Made by a program: the position numbers and the translations under genes. From NCBI RefSeq assembly GCF_030463565.1, contig NC_134648.1, positions 13,557,806 through 13,621,805 of the forward strand: a stretch of DNA of 64,000 nucleotides, in the 5' to 3' direction. The stretch is from Pelecanus crispus. Taxonomy: Eukaryota; Chordata; Aves; Pelecaniformes; Pelecanidae. The notes beneath the pieces were generated by a model. It made no database searches. It worked only from the letters and a program-made list of their open reading frames with translations, and was not told where the DNA came from. Below, one piece after another: positions 63,091 through 64,000 of this stretch (position 1 is the stretch's first letter; each line of letters begins with the position of its first letter).

Positions 63091-63191
63091 GACCCCCGGA
63101 GCTTAGGCCGGTGCTGTAAGCACGGACCCCTCGCCGGGAGGCCCGGAGCCGAGCTGCTGCTGTCGTGCGGCGGTCTGGCCGCATCCCCTGA

Positions 63192-64000
<809 letters not shown>

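Overview
The window is vertebrate nuclear DNA, almost certainly from a bird. It carries the 5' half of IPO7 (minus strand), all of TMEM41B (plus strand) and the first exon of DENND5A (plus strand). This is the gene order known from human 11p15.4. CR1 LINE tails and two copies of an LTR family that I associate with non-galliform birds point to birds, probably Neoaves; the exact clade is an inference. Introns are phase-consistent and the encoded residues match the vertebrate proteins closely.

Region by region: 1-22869 holds IPO7 exons 10 to 1, read right to left, so the first 380 or so of about 1038 residues are here and the rest lies left of the window. Intron 8 carries a solo LTR (4258-4846) and intron 1 a CR1 tail (about 14420-14612). 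22400-23440 is the IPO7 CpG-island promoter. It contains a 107-bp almost perfect palindrome just inside intron 1. 23440-44270 is a 21-kb intergenic stretch with decayed CR1 pieces, a solo LTR with exact 5-bp target duplications and an internal ATT/GTT microsatellite (36478-37075), a compact AP-1/E-box cluster (41144-41197), and a few splice-compatible short ORFs on the minus strand that I cannot identify. 44270-45260 is the TMEM41B CpG island. TMEM41B has seven coding exons from 44916 to 54157 (278 residues) and a 3'UTR of about 2 kb. 56180-63090 is intergenic and includes a broken RPL23A retrocopy. 63090-64000 is the DENND5A CpG island and exon 1, with an upstream ORF.

The three genes are unrelated in pathway: nuclear import (IPO7), ER lipid scrambling and autophagosome formation (TMEM41B), and Rab activation (DENND5A). 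They are neighbours by conserved synteny, not an operon. IPO7 and TMEM41B are transcribed away from each other across the 21-kb gap; TMEM41B and DENND5A are in tandem.

The most notable sequence signals are a U12-type (minor spliceosome) intron in TMEM41B, a GC-AG intron in IPO7, the 53-bp-arm palindrome in the IPO7 CpG island, and the solo LTRs. I found no clearly new biological system. The nearest candidate is the unidentified set of minus-strand exon-like segments at 34.4-38.2 kb, which is weakly supported.
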